From assembly GCA_964573725.1 (NCBI GenBank), contig CAZNLJ010000003.1, positions 122,382 through 186,381 on the forward strand: a stretch of DNA of 64,000 bases, read 5' to 3'. The notes below the pieces were generated by a model. It worked only from the letters and a program-made list of their open reading frames with translations, had not been told where the DNA came from and ran no database searches. The DNA comes from UBA6168 sp964573725 (GTDB taxonomy: Bacteria > Bacteroidota > Bacteroidia > Chitinophagales > Saprospiraceae). A program made the position numbers and the translations under genes. Positions 36,142 through 45,800 of this stretch are shown here, piece by piece. Every line of letters starts with the position of its first letter. The stretch's first letter is position 1.

Positions 36142-36828
36142 ATGCCCGAACGAGCCTGCGTATGCCGCACGGTCCTTTTCCTGCTGCTGACCATCGTCCT
36201 GACCCCGCTGAAGGCCCAATGGGAGGCGGGCGTTGCGCGGGCGACGGGATCCTCCTACGATTGGCGGCAACGACAGGGGATGGCCGGCCTGGAGCCGGCG
36301 GGGCAAGCCGCCGGATACAGCCTGTCGCTCGGCCGGTCCTTCGATGCATCCCGGATCCGGCTTTCGGTGGGGCCCGGTCTGCGGTTCAGCCGGTTGGAGC
36401 GCTCATACCGGACGACCACGGCGGACGACCGGACCGGGTGGTCCGGCCATACCTTGGCGGGATTGTACCTGCAGACCCGACTTTATTTCCTGGACCTACA
36501 AGGGAACTGTGATTGTCCGACCTTTTCCAGGCGAGGGTCGGATGCTTTGAAAAAAGGGATGTTTGTGCAGCTCGTCCCGCAGGGAGGGCTTTCGTGGCAC
36601 CGGTTCGTTTCGGCGGCAGCCGACCCGGAGCGGGCCATGCACTGGCAACTGGCCGGCGGGATAGGTTGGGACCTCCCGTTGCCGGGCAAGCTGGTGGTCA
36701 CCCCCCTGTTGCAGGCGGCCGGCACCCGGCTGCAGTACCCCGGAAGCGGAGGGCCGGAACGGAGGGCCGGCGGCTGGGAATACCGGTTGGGCATACAATT
36801 CAGGTTGCAGGAGCCCGGACGGCCGTAA
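36142..36828 (+). CDS. Small outer-membrane beta-barrel-like protein
   Basis: 228 residues from the ATG at 36142. A signal peptide (about 1-26) ends LTPLKAQ. The mature part has alternating strands: AAGYSLSLGRSF, RIRLSVGPGLRFSRLERSYR, LAGLYLQTRLYFLDLQG, GMFVQLVPQGGLSWHRF, MHWQLAGGIGWDLPL and a final strand EYRLGIQFRL ending in a hydrophobic residue pair. This is the pattern of a small outer-membrane barrel. A Cys pair (NCDCPTF) lies mid-protein. I recognise no named family. It appears monocistronic, between the LVIVD gene terminator and the rpsO promoter. Confidence 0.75.
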   Translation: MPERACVCRTVLFLLLTIVLTPLKAQWEAGVARATGSSYDWRQRQGMAGLEPAGQAAGYSLSLGRSFDASRIRLSVGPGLRFSRLERSYRTTTADDRTGWSGHTLAGLYLQTRLYFLDLQGNCDCPTFSRRGSDALKKGMFVQLVPQGGLSWHRFVSAAADPERAMHWQLAGGIGWDLPLPGKLVVTPLLQAAGTRLQYPGSGGPERRAGGWEYRLGIQFRLQEPGRP

Positions 36829-36947
36829 ACCGTCCTGCCCCAGTCATCCGACAAACTGTTTTCGGGACCTGCGCGCCCTGTCCCGGAAGGCCCCTTTCGA
36901 TTGTGGCCGGAAAATAGCCTGGCGGAAACACTTTGAATAATTTGTTT

Positions 36948-36955
36948 TATCTTTG
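36948..36955 (+). promoter_or_regulatory. Promoter -7 element of rpsO
   Basis: TATCTTTG is a perfect TAnnTTTG. A TTTG at 36932-36935 is only 12 nt upstream, so the -33 element is weak or unusual. Transcription would give a leader of about 125 nt before the rpsO ATG. Confidence 0.65.
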
Positions 36956-36991
36956 CGCCGCTGTAACTGATTTTCGTAATCACTAACGGCT

Positions 36992-37067
36992 GAAAACGGT
37001 TTCCCATGGACCGTGGCGGTGACTCGCGGGTCCTGTCGCGTCCTTTACAGCAAGGAAACCGCTTTTC
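36992..37067 (+). promoter_or_regulatory. Structured rpsO leader, candidate S15 autoregulatory element
   Basis: GAAAACGGTTTCC (36992-37004) pairs with 37054-37067, with one bulged C on the 3' side. Inside, GGACC (37008-37012) pairs with GGTCC (37029-37033), and a short CTGT/ACAG stem (37033-37036 with 37047-37050) can form. Together they make a three-way junction 18 nt before the start codon. S15 binds a three-way junction in 16S rRNA and represses its own mRNA through varied leader structures in other bacteria. That this leader does so here is inference. Confidence 0.5.
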
Positions 37068-37085
37068 CGCACAACCCACACAGAG

Positions 37086-37361
37086 ATGGCTGTTTATCTT
37101 TCCAACGAGAAGAAGCGCGAAATTTTCAAGGAATTCGGTAACGACGAGAAAAACACGGGATCAGTAGAAGGCCAAATCGCCTTGTTCACCTACCGCATCA
37201 AGAGTTTGTCCGCCCACCTGAATAAGTTCAAGAAAGACCACGCCACGAGGAGAAGTCTGCTGATGATGGTCGGTAAGCGCAAGCGTTTGCTGGAATACCT
37301 GAAGCGGAAAGACATCCAACAATATCGCTCCCTGGTGGAGCGGTTGGAACTGCGCGGTTAA
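37086..37361 (+). CDS. rpsO: 30S ribosomal protein S15
   Basis: 91 residues, normal length. The conserved S15 features are present: GNDEKNTGSVEGQIALFTYRIKSL, the LNKFKKDHATRRSLLMMVGKRKRLLEYL core that contacts the 16S rRNA junction, and the C-terminal RYRSLVERLELRG-like end. It binds 16S rRNA early in small-subunit assembly. It has its own promoter, a structured leader, and a strong terminator before pnp. The rpsO-pnp order is conserved widely in bacteria. Confidence 0.99.
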   Translation: MAVYLSNEKKREIFKEFGNDEKNTGSVEGQIALFTYRIKSLSAHLNKFKKDHATRRSLLMMVGKRKRLLEYLKRKDIQQYRSLVERLELRG

Positions 37362-37367
37362 TCGCGG

Positions 37368-37409
37368 AAGGAGTACCCCTGACAAGAGCGGGGGTGCTCC
37401 TTTTTTTTT
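37368..37409 (+). terminator. Intrinsic terminator after rpsO
   Basis: AAGGAGTACCCC pairs with GGGGGTGCTCCTT and is followed by nine T. It lies 7 nt after the rpsO stop. The rest of the 310-nt gap to pnp (to 37671) shows no gene and no clear promoter. Confidence 0.92.
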
Positions 37410-37671
37410 GGTCACCGGTCCGGAATCCGGTCCATCGGACGGGTAGGTACCCGATGCTCCGGGCCTATTCCTTGAGACTGGGATATGCAACATCCGACCC
37501 GTACCGTCCATCCAAGCGAGTTAGCGGCAGTCGAAACCTTTGCCCGGGGTCGGGGTAGCCAGCGCACCCTGATCGGCGGGGTTGTCCATTCGACGAAAAA
37601 GACAAGTATCAATCAGCGTATCAACCATAACACAAGGTCCGGTAATCGGCCGGGTCCCTAATTCATCAACA

Positions 37672-39930
37672 ATGGGTAAGAAAATTCCAACAACGACCTC
37701 CTTTCAATTGCCGGATGGGCGGGAGGTCACCATCGAGACAGGCAAATTGGCCAGTCAGGCGGATGGGTCCGTAGTCATCAGGACGGGCGACACGATGCTT
37801 TTGGCCACGGTGGTCGCATCCAAGACCGTCAAGGAAGGGCAGGCCTTTTTTCCGTTGTCCGTCGACTACCAGGAAAAATTCGCCAGTGCAGGCCGGATTC
37901 CCGGAAATTTTTTCCGGCGTGAATCCAAGTTGTCCGATTACGAGGTGCTTATTTCCCGGCTGGTGGACCGGGCCATCCGTCCGCTCTTCCCGGATGGGTT
38001 CATGGAAGAGACACAGGTCATCATCAATTTGATTTCCGGCGATAAGGACGTGCTGCCGGATGCCTATGCGGCATTGGCGGCTTCCAGCGCCCTGACCTTG
38101 TCGGACATACCCTGGCAGGGCCCGATTTCCGAAGTACGGGTCGCCCGCATCGACGGGACCTACCATGTCAATCCGAACAAGTCGGCCCTGGCGAATGCGG
38201 ACCTGAACATCATTGTGGCGGCGGACCTCCACAACATCATGATGGTGGAGGGTGAATCGAAGGAATGCAGCGAGCATGACCTGGTGGAAGCCATCAAGGT
38301 GGCCCACGAGGCGATCAAGGTGCAATGCGAGGCACAGTTGGCCTTGGCCCGGACGGTGCATGGGGAAGCCAGCGTCAAGCGGACTTTCGAAGCTCCGCAG
38401 CAAAACGAGGCTCTTGCCCAGCGGATTGCCGAGCTGACAAAAGACAAGATTTACGAAGTGGCCCGCAGCTTTGCGGACAAGCAGAGCCGCAAGGCAAGAT
38501 TCGATGAGATAGCGAAGGAAGCCATCGAGGCCATCCGTACGGCGGACGGCGAGGCTTTTACCGAGGAAATGGAAAAAGAGTCCAAGCAGCATTTCGACAA
38601 ATTGAAGAAGAAGGTGGTCCGTACCATGGCCTTGGAGGACGGGGTCCGCTTGGACGGCCGGAAGCATGATGAGATCCGGCACATCTGGACGGAAATCGAC
38701 TACCTGCCTTCTCCGCACGGTTCCGCCATTTTCACCCGCGGGGAAACACAGTCCCTGACAACGGTCACCCTCGGCACCAAGTTGGACGAGATGATGATCG
38801 ACAATGCGTTGGAACAATCGTACGAGAAGTTCATCCTGCATTACAACTTTCCGGCCTTCTCCGTGGGCGAGGTAAAGCCGCAGCGTGCCCCCGGCCGGCG
38901 GGAAATCGGTCATGCGAACCTGGCGGGACGTTCCCTCCGCAGGATCATGCCGGATGCCTTCCCATACACGGTCCGTCTCGTTTCGGACATCCTGGAGAGC
39001 AACGGTTCGTCCTCCATGGCCACCGTTTGCGCCGGATCGCTGGCCTTGATGGATGCGGGGGTACCCGTCAAATCGGCCATTGCCGGTATTGCCATGGGTA
39101 TGATTGCGGAAGACGGCAAGGCCGCCATTCTGAGCGACATCCTCGGCGATGAGGACGCGCTGGGCGATATGGATTTCAAGGTGACGGGTACCACCAAAGG
39201 TATCTGCGGTTGCCAGATGGACATCAAGATCGACGGTCTTTCCTACGAATTATTGGAAAAAGCCCTGCTACAGGCCCGGGAAGGCCGGCTCCACATCCTG
39301 GAAAAGATGGCCGAGACGATGGCCGAGCCGCGGGAAGATCTCAAGCCTCATGCGCCGCGCATCGTGGAACTCATCATCGACAAGAGTTTCATCGGTGCCG
39401 TCATCGGGCCCGGTGGCAAGATCATCCAGGAAATCCAAAGCACGACCAATACCATCATCAACATTACGGAAGTGGGTGACCAAGGTATCGTGAACGTGGC
39501 CAGTCCGAACAAGGACAGCATCGATGCGGCCTTGAGCCGGATCAAGCAGATCACGTTCACCCCGAGTATCGGGGATGTGTATGAGGCGGTGGTGAAAACG
39601 GTCATGCCGTATGGTGTGTTTGTGGAATTCCAGGGAAAGAGCGGACTGCTGCACGTCACGGAGATGTCCCATTCCCGGATCGACAATGTGGAGGACGTCT
39701 TTTCCGAAGGTGACCCGGTCAAGGTCAAGCTGATCGGCATCGACAGCAAGACCGGAAAATTCCGCTTGTCCCGTAAGGCGCTGATGCCCCGTGCGGACGG
39801 TTCCATGCCGGAGGACGGGGAGGAGGAGAGCCACGGCGGCGGCGGCGGATATCGCGGCGGCGGCGGTGGCGGCCGGGGCGGCAACCGCGGCGGTGGCGGT
39901 GGCGGCGGTTTCCGGGGCGGCAGGCGTTAA
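37672..39930 (+). CDS. pnp: Polyribonucleotide nucleotidyltransferase (PNPase) with RGG-rich tail
   Basis: Phosphorolytic 3'-5' exoribonuclease and degradosome component, 752 residues from the ATG at 37672. Two RNase PH domains (about 10-225 and 325-550) flank an all-helical domain. Catalytic-region motifs include GRIPGNFFRRE, FSVGEVKPQRAPGRREIGH and GDEDALGDMDFKVTGT. The KH domain contains IGAVIGPGGKIIQEIQ, and the S1 domain GDVYEAVVKTVMPYGVFVEF. The last 33 residues are almost only Gly and Arg with several RGG triplets, encoded by GGC-rich repeats at 39832-39927. The main part has the standard length, so this tail is an addition. It follows rpsO, as in many bacteria. Confidence 0.98.
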   Translation: MGKKIPTTTSFQLPDGREVTIETGKLASQADGSVVIRTGDTMLLATVVASKTVKEGQAFFPLSVDYQEKFASAGRIPGNFFRRESKLSDYEVLISRLVDRAIRPLFPDGFMEETQVIINLISGDKDVLPDAYAALAASSALTLSDIPWQGPISEVRVARIDGTYHVNPNKSALANADLNIIVAADLHNIMMVEGESKECSEHDLVEAIKVAHEAIKVQCEAQLALARTVHGEASVKRTFEAPQQNEALAQRIAELTKDKIYEVARSFADKQSRKARFDEIAKEAIEAIRTADGEAFTEEMEKESKQHFDKLKKKVVRTMALEDGVRLDGRKHDEIRHIWTEIDYLPSPHGSAIFTRGETQSLTTVTLGTKLDEMMIDNALEQSYEKFILHYNFPAFSVGEVKPQRAPGRREIGHANLAGRSLRRIMPDAFPYTVRLVSDILESNGSSSMATVCAGSLALMDAGVPVKSAIAGIAMGMIAEDGKAAILSDILGDEDALGDMDFKVTGTTKGICGCQMDIKIDGLSYELLEKALLQAREGRLHILEKMAETMAEPREDLKPHAPRIVELIIDKSFIGAVIGPGGKIIQEIQSTTNTIINITEVGDQGIVNVASPNKDSIDAALSRIKQITFTPSIGDVYEAVVKTVMPYGVFVEFQGKSGLLHVTEMSHSRIDNVEDVFSEGDPVKVKLIGIDSKTGKFRLSRKALMPRADGSMPEDGEEESHGGGGGYRGGGGGGRGGNRGGGGGGGFRGGRR

Positions 39931-39959
39931 GCCGCCGGACAGGCTCCGGGCAAAGAACG

Positions 39960-39992
39960 AAAGGACATGTTCCCACAGGAGCATGTCCTTTT
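39960..39992 (+). terminator. Intrinsic terminator after pnp
   Basis: AAAGGACATG (39960-39969) pairs perfectly with 39982-39991 and is followed by a T-rich stretch, 30 nt after the pnp stop. Confidence 0.82.
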
Positions 39993-40132
39993 CTTGTTTC
40001 GGCTGCCCGCTCGGCGGCGGAGCGGTCCGCGCAATTCCGGGCGGGCCGCGGGCACCGGACCTTCGGCCATGAATCCGGGCCGGCGGACGGCGCCGCCGGG
40101 AGCCCTCAGGGCCTTGCCGTCAACAGGGGGGA

Positions 40133-40573
40133 TCAGTCCTTCCGAACCACCAGGGTCCTGGCCATGATGTCATGCAGCGCCTGTTTCTTATCGGTGAAAC
40201 CGGCCATGAGGAAGCCGAAGCCCAGGATAATTCCGGATACAATTTTCCCGAAATATCGTCCGGCGGCTTGTCCGATGCTAATCCGGTTCCCGTGTTCATC
40301 CGTGACGATGATACCGACGACCTGTTTTCCGAAGGTGGCCTGCTTTTCCGAGCTTTCGAAGAGGATGAAATAACTGATGCTGACCAGCAGGCCTAAGCCC
40401 CTTCCCACCGGATTGGGGTCCATCAGGTTGCCCCCGATGGTCAAATAAATGATCAACACCGGGATGGATACCACGACCGAGTCGATGAGGTAGGCGGCTA
40501 CACGCAGCCAAAAGCCGGCATACTCCGGTGCCGGGTCCTTGGCGACCGGCATATCGAGGATTTCATTTTCCAT
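40133..40573 (-). CDS. RDD-family membrane protein
   Basis: 146 residues from the ATG at 40573. The RDD domain starts at about 18 (YAGFWLRVAAYLIDSVVVSIPVLIIYLTI), carrying the Arg and Asp that name the family. Two further hydrophobic segments follow (GRGLGLLVSISYFILFE; YFGKIVSGIILGFGFLMAGF). Conserved phrases KQATFGKQVVGIIVTDEHGNRIS and TDKKQALHDIMARTLVV are typical. The function of most RDD proteins is unknown. The frame is open 25 codons further upstream, crossing the promoter region, and 40573 fits the family better. It is divergent from the GlgE-like gene. Confidence 0.9.
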   Translation of the reverse strand: MENEILDMPVAKDPAPEYAGFWLRVAAYLIDSVVVSIPVLIIYLTIGGNLMDPNPVGRGLGLLVSISYFILFESSEKQATFGKQVVGIIVTDEHGNRISIGQAAGRYFGKIVSGIILGFGFLMAGFTDKKQALHDIMARTLVVRKD

Positions 40574-40626
40574 GGTTCGATTATTGGATGAACAGATTTG
40601 ACAAGGATCAACATACCGTATCGGAA

Positions 40627-40634
40627 CAAAGATA
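40627..40634 (-). promoter_or_regulatory. -7 element for the RDD gene
   Basis: The minus strand reads TATCTTTG, a perfect TAnnTTTG, 53 nt before the ATG at 40573. No clear -33 TTTG at the expected distance. Confidence 0.5.
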
Positions 40635-40720
40635 GCGAGAAGTGTCAAGATCCCGGCCGGTCCCGGATGGTCGGCATCTGACTTTTGTCAGGAAAACGTG
40701 AACGGGTACAACAATCGTCC

Positions 40721-40728
40721 TAAATTTG
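40721..40728 (+). promoter_or_regulatory. -7 element for the GlgE-like gene
   Basis: TAAATTTG fits TAnnTTTG on the plus strand, 103 nt before the ATG at 40832. No convincing -33 element. It lies back to back with the RDD promoter. Confidence 0.45.
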
Positions 40729-40831
40729 AGGGGTGGCCATTACAGCCAAGCCAAATTCGCTTCCTCCGTACGACCAGTTGCCTGGCGCGGCGGTCGGAAG
40801 AACATCCCTAATCAAACAAATCGACCTTCCG

Positions 40832-42784
40832 ATGAGAAACAGAACCATCATCACGAACATCTCGCCCGTCCTGGAAGCGGGAAAACATTACATCAAGCGC
40901 GTGCCCGGCGAGCAGGTGCATGTCCGGGCGGATATTTTCTGCGACGGGGAGGATACCATCCAAGCGGTCATCCGGTACCGCCTATCCGACCGCAGCGAAG
41001 ACCATTGGGAGGAGGTACCGATGTATCCGAACGGGAACGGCGGATGGGAGGGTCGGTTCACCGTCACGGAAGAAGGTTTCCACGATTACCACCTCATGGC
41101 CTGGATAGACCATCCCGGGAGTTGGTATCGGAATTTCGTACAAAAGCACCGGATGGGGCTTTCCTTATCCACGGACATTGCGCTTGGACTCCATTGGTTA
41201 CGCGCCTGTCAGGAGGCGTCCGAAAGTCCGGAAAAGGAAGACCTGGAGGCTTGGATCCGGCTGCTTGAAACCAGTTCCGGCTATGAAGCTGCCGTGGAAC
41301 TGGTCCTGAGTCCGGCTTTCGAATCCTTCCTGGCGCAGTGCCAGTTGCGGCTCCATCCGACAGTATCCGCCCCGGGTCTCCGGGTTCGGGTCGGCCGGCC
41401 GAAGGAGCAGTTCAGTACCTGGTACCTGTTGTTTCCCCGGTCGACGGCGGATGCCGTCGACCGGCACGGCACCCTTCGGGATTGTGCCCAACGCCTGCCA
41501 CGGATTGCCTCCATGGGTTTCGATACGCTGTTGCTCACCCCGATCTTCCCCATCGGACAAACCAATCGCAAAGGCAGGAACAATGCCCTGGAGGCAAAGG
41601 ATACCGACCCGGGTTCTCCTTGGTCCGTCGGCAGTGCGGACGGGGGGCACAAGGCCATACATCCCGCCTTGGGAACGCTGGATGACTTCGACCGGCTGGT
41701 CCGTACCGCACGAACCCTGGGCATGGAAATCGCCATGGACATGGGGCTGCGCTGTTCCCTGGACCATCCCTACCTGCAGGAACATCCGGACTGGTTTGTC
41801 CGGCTGCCCGACGGTCGGTTTCATGTGGAGGAGGTACCACCGCTCAATTACATGGACATTGTGGAATTCGATTTCGAATGTGCGGACTGGGAACAGCTGT
41901 GGGCGGAGTTGTTGTCGGTATTCCTGTACTGGGCGGACAGGGGGGTCCGGATCTTTTACGCCAGCACCCCCCAACGCAAGCCCTTCGCTTTTTGGGAGTG
42001 GTTGATCGGGCAGGTCCAGTCGCAGTATCCGGATGTCATTTTCGTCTCCGGGGCACTGACCCATCCGTTGGTGATGGGCCAGCTGGCGAAATCCGGTTTC
42101 AACCAGGCTATCTCGAACTTCCTGTGGAAGACCTCCGCGCACGAGATCCGGGCCTATATGCAGGAAATCACAGGCGGGGATGCCCGGGAGTTCATGTGTC
42201 CGAATTTCTTTACCAACACACCGGACATCCTGCCGCACTTCCTGGCCGATGCGGGACCGGCCACATTTATGTTGCGCTATGCCCTGGCGGCGACCTTATG
42301 TTCCAACTGCGGTGTCTACGGCCCGGTATTCGAACTGATGCACAACCAGCGGTATCCGGGCAGCAAAGAGCGGTACCTCCATTCGGAGAAGTATGAGGTC
42401 GTCAGGCATGATTGGGAGACCCGGAACAAGCTTGTCGATTTCATCAGTTTGGTCAATCAGGTCCGAAAAGAGCATCCGGCCTTCCACAACGCCTACAATC
42501 TCCATTTCACCCAATCGGACAATGACAAATTGTTGGGATTCGTGCGTATCTCGACCGACCGGACCAACCTCATCTGGTGCATCATCAACCTGGACGACCA
42601 GCATCCGCAATCCGGGTACGTGGAGGTACCGAAGGCCCTGCTCAACCTGAAGGGGTCCTGGTTCAACCTGAAGGTCACGGACTTGCTGACGAAAGCGCAA
42701 TACCATTGGTTCAACGACTGGAACTTCGTCGAGTTGAACCCCTTCAAGTATCCATTACACATCCTCCAGGTCGAGCTGGCCTGA
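40832..42784 (+). CDS. GlgE-like (GH13_3) protein lacking catalytic nucleophile and acid/base residues
   Basis: 650 residues from the ATG at 40832, full length for GlgE (maltose-1-phosphate maltosyltransferase). The GlgE frame is well kept: N-terminal beta domain, PIFPIGQTNRKGRNN, DPGSPWSVGSADGGHKAIHP, GTLDDFDRLV, DHPYLQEHPDWF, KPFAFWEWLIGQV, NFFTNTPDILPHFL and GVYGPVFELM. Where active GlgE has RVDNPHTKP, this protein has YASTPQRKP, so the nucleophile Asp is Ser378. Where active GlgE has FLAEAFTRP it has FVSGALTHP, so the acid/base Glu is Gly407. The Asp of NTPDIL (D465) remains. Alignment is from remembered GlgE sequence; the substitutions are read directly. Maltosyl transfer by the usual mechanism should be impossible, so a binding or regulatory role is inferred. 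No other glycogen or trehalose gene is nearby. Confidence 0.9.
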   Translation: MRNRTIITNISPVLEAGKHYIKRVPGEQVHVRADIFCDGEDTIQAVIRYRLSDRSEDHWEEVPMYPNGNGGWEGRFTVTEEGFHDYHLMAWIDHPGSWYRNFVQKHRMGLSLSTDIALGLHWLRACQEASESPEKEDLEAWIRLLETSSGYEAAVELVLSPAFESFLAQCQLRLHPTVSAPGLRVRVGRPKEQFSTWYLLFPRSTADAVDRHGTLRDCAQRLPRIASMGFDTLLLTPIFPIGQTNRKGRNNALEAKDTDPGSPWSVGSADGGHKAIHPALGTLDDFDRLVRTARTLGMEIAMDMGLRCSLDHPYLQEHPDWFVRLPDGRFHVEEVPPLNYMDIVEFDFECADWEQLWAELLSVFLYWADRGVRIFYASTPQRKPFAFWEWLIGQVQSQYPDVIFVSGALTHPLVMGQLAKSGFNQAISNFLWKTSAHEIRAYMQEITGGDAREFMCPNFFTNTPDILPHFLADAGPATFMLRYALAATLCSNCGVYGPVFELMHNQRYPGSKERYLHSEKYEVVRHDWETRNKLVDFISLVNQVRKEHPAFHNAYNLHFTQSDNDKLLGFVRISTDRTNLIWCIINLDDQHPQSGYVEVPKALLNLKGSWFNLKVTDLLTKAQYHWFNDWNFVELNPFKYPLHILQVELA

Positions 42785-42791
42785 GTGGAAG

Positions 42792-42823
42792 CGCCGGTGC
42801 GCCCTCCCCGGGGCTCACCGGCG
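42792..42823. terminator. Hairpin between convergent GlgE-like and BNR-repeat genes
   Basis: CGCCGGTG (42792-42799) pairs with CACCGGCG (42816-42823). It overlaps the last codons of the minus-strand gene and lies 8 nt after the plus-strand stop. Termination is likely but there is no long T-tract. Confidence 0.5.
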
Positions 42824-45800
42824 TTTCGTGCCGATCAGGTCCACCTCCGCTTCCCGGATCATCCTGTTCAAGTCAGGTAGGGCCGTGGTACGGGCATCGT
42901 ACCAAACGGCGAGCCAGTCGTCTATGCGGGCCGTCAGCTCCTGTTGGACCGCCAGCGCCTGCCGGGTAGGCGGGTAATCCTGGCTGATCAGCGAAAGCAG
43001 GTGTGCCAGCTTGTTCGTGAGGCGGATGGGAAAATTGAGGGGGTCCTGTCCGGACTGGTTCTGCGTCTGGTATAATTTCCTTTCCACGACGGAGAGGGTC
43101 GAGTCAAGTTGTTTGCTGAACCGGAGAATTTCCGATTGTTTATCCACCTCCTTGTCCAGCCGCTGCTGCAGGTCCGTCAATTGTTTCTTGATATCCCGGA
43201 TGGTGGCGATGGCCTCATGGGCTTCCGAAATCTTTTCGGCGATGGCCGTGTGGTGGTCGAACTGCGCGCGGAGATCTTCCGGAGAAGCGGCGGAACGAGG
43301 GTCCTGCAGGAGCCGGAACGGTTGCGTCAAGGTATCGGTACCGACGGTCAGGCGGACCGAATAATCACCCGGAACGATGCGGGGGCCGCTGAGGCGGGCC
43401 CACCAGAGGATCATCCCGTCGAACGATTTAGCATCGGGAAGCCGGAGGTTCCAGGTAAAGGTATTGGCACCCTGTTTCACCTGCAATTGGTCTTTTTTCT
43501 CATCTGCCCGGGAATGGAAGCTTCGCCACACCTTGCCGGAGGCATCCAGGAAGGCGATGGACACCTCGGAGCCGCTGCTGTCGAGGTCGGACAAGAAGAA
43601 ATGGGTGGTGAGTCCCCCGCGGTGGTTGGTACCCATGGACAAGGAGGTACCGGCCCGGGATCCGTCCGTCCGGTAAGCGTCCTGAGGTTGGAAGAGGACG
43701 ACCGGCCGGTCGAACATGGCGGGACGGAGTTGGTGGAGGACGGTCAGGTCGTCCATTATCCAGATGCTCCTGCCCTGGGTGGCGGCGACCAGGTGCTTGT
43801 CTTTCACCAGCAGATCCGTGATCGGTACGACCGGCAGGTTCTTTTGGAACGAGGTCCAGTGGGCCCCGTCGTCGAAACTGATGTACATACCACTTTCCGT
43901 GCCTGCGTAAAGCAAACCGGGACGGTCCGGATCCGCACGGACGACCCGGGTGAAATGATCCGGGTCGATACCCTGGACAATCAGCTCCCAGGATTTGCCA
44001 AAATCCCGGGTTCGGAAAAGGTACGGGCGATAATCACCGGATTTGTAGGCGGTGGCCGCCAGGTAGCAGGTAGCGGGATCGAGGGGGCTGGGTTCGATGC
44101 TGTTCACCTGCGCCCATTCCGGCAGGCCGGGCGGGGTCACATCGGTCCATTGCGCGCCGCCGTCGGTCGTGAGGTGTACGAGCCCGTCGTCGCTTCCCGT
44201 CCAGATCAGCCCCGGTGTCAGGGGGCTTTCCGCCGCGGCAAATATGGTGCAATAGTACTCCACGGAAGTATTGTCCTTGGTGATGGGTCCGCCGGAAGGC
44301 CCTTGTTTCGAGGGATCGTTGCGGGTCAGGTCCGGGGAGGCCAGTTCCCAGGATTGACCGCCGTCGGTGGTCACATGCAGGTGGTTGGAGGCGGAATACA
44401 ATTTATTCGGATCGTGCGGGGAGAAGAAAATCGGAAAATTCCACTGGAAGCGGTATTTCATATCCTCGACCCCGTGTCCCATCGGATTATCGGGCCACAC
44501 GTTGACGGCACGTTGGAAGCCGGTGCGGTGGTCTTTCCGCTCGATGAGTCCGTCGTAGCAACCGCCGTACACGATATCATTGTCACGCGGATCCACGGCG
44601 ATATGGCCGCATTCGCAACCGGCGGTTTCCTCCCAGTCCTTGTCGGTGATGAATCCGCCCTGGGTCCGGTGGGCGATACGGATGGTGCTGTTATCCTGCT
44701 GGGCGGCGTAGATACGGAAAGGGAAGTGGTCGTCGGCCGTCAGCCGATAGAACTGGGCGGTCGGCTGGTTGTGGTACGTGCTCCAGGACTTGCCGCCGTC
44801 GTAACTGACGCCGGCGCCGCCGTCATCGGCCATGACCATGCGGAGCGGGTCTTCCGGTGCGATCCACAGGTCGTGGTGGTCTCCGTGCTGGGCGTTGAAT
44901 GCCTGGAAGGTCCTGCCGCCATCGGACGAGCGGTGATACGAGACGTTGACGACATAGACCTGGTCCGGATCCTTCAGGTCGGCATAGATCCGGGAATAAT
45001 ACCAAGCCCGTTGGCGCAGGGCCCGGTCCTGGTTGACTTTTGTCCAGGACTTGCCGGCATCATCGGAACGGAATACGCCTCCGTTCTTGGATTCCACGAT
45101 GGCCCAGACCCTGTCGGGGCGAACGGGGGAGACGGTGACCCCGATGATACCGACCGTATCCTGCGGCCAACCGGGGTTGCCGGACAAGGCGGACCAGGTA
45201 TCGCCACCGTCGGTGGATTTCCAGAGCAAGGAGCCATCCCCGCCACTTTCCAGGCTGTAGGGAGTCCGGCGAATCCGCCAGGTGGAGGCATACAGGATCC
45301 TGGGGTTGGTGGGATCCATGACCAGGTCCACCGCACCGGCATGGTCGTTTGCGAAAAGGATGCGTTCCCAGTTGCGGCCGCCATCGCGGCTCCGGTATAC
45401 GCCCCGGTCGGAGCCGGGCCGGTAAATGTCGCCCAGGACGGCGGCGTAGACCAGGTCCGGATTTCCGGGATGGATTCGGATACGGGGGATATGCCGGGCG
45501 TTGGCCAGGCCGACGGCAGTCCAGGATTTACCGGCGTCTTCCGACCGCCAGACCCCGTAACCGTGGGAGACATTCCCCCGGACCGTCACTTCGCCACCGC
45601 CCACATACAGGACATTGGGGTCGCTGTGGCTGACCGCTACGGCGCCGACGGAACCCCCGAAATAGCCGTCGGAAATATTTTCCCAGGAAAGGCCGCCGTC
45701 GGTTGTCCGCCAGACCCCACCGCCGGTGGACCCCATGTAATACAGGTCCGGTTTGCCGGGAACGCCGGTGACGGCGGCCGAGCGGCCTCCGCGGAAAGGA

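Noticed and set aside
39832..39927. GGC-rich repeat as a possible CRISPR or mobile repeat
   Set aside because: It is an in-frame low-complexity coding repeat for the Gly/Arg tail of PNPase, without spacers.
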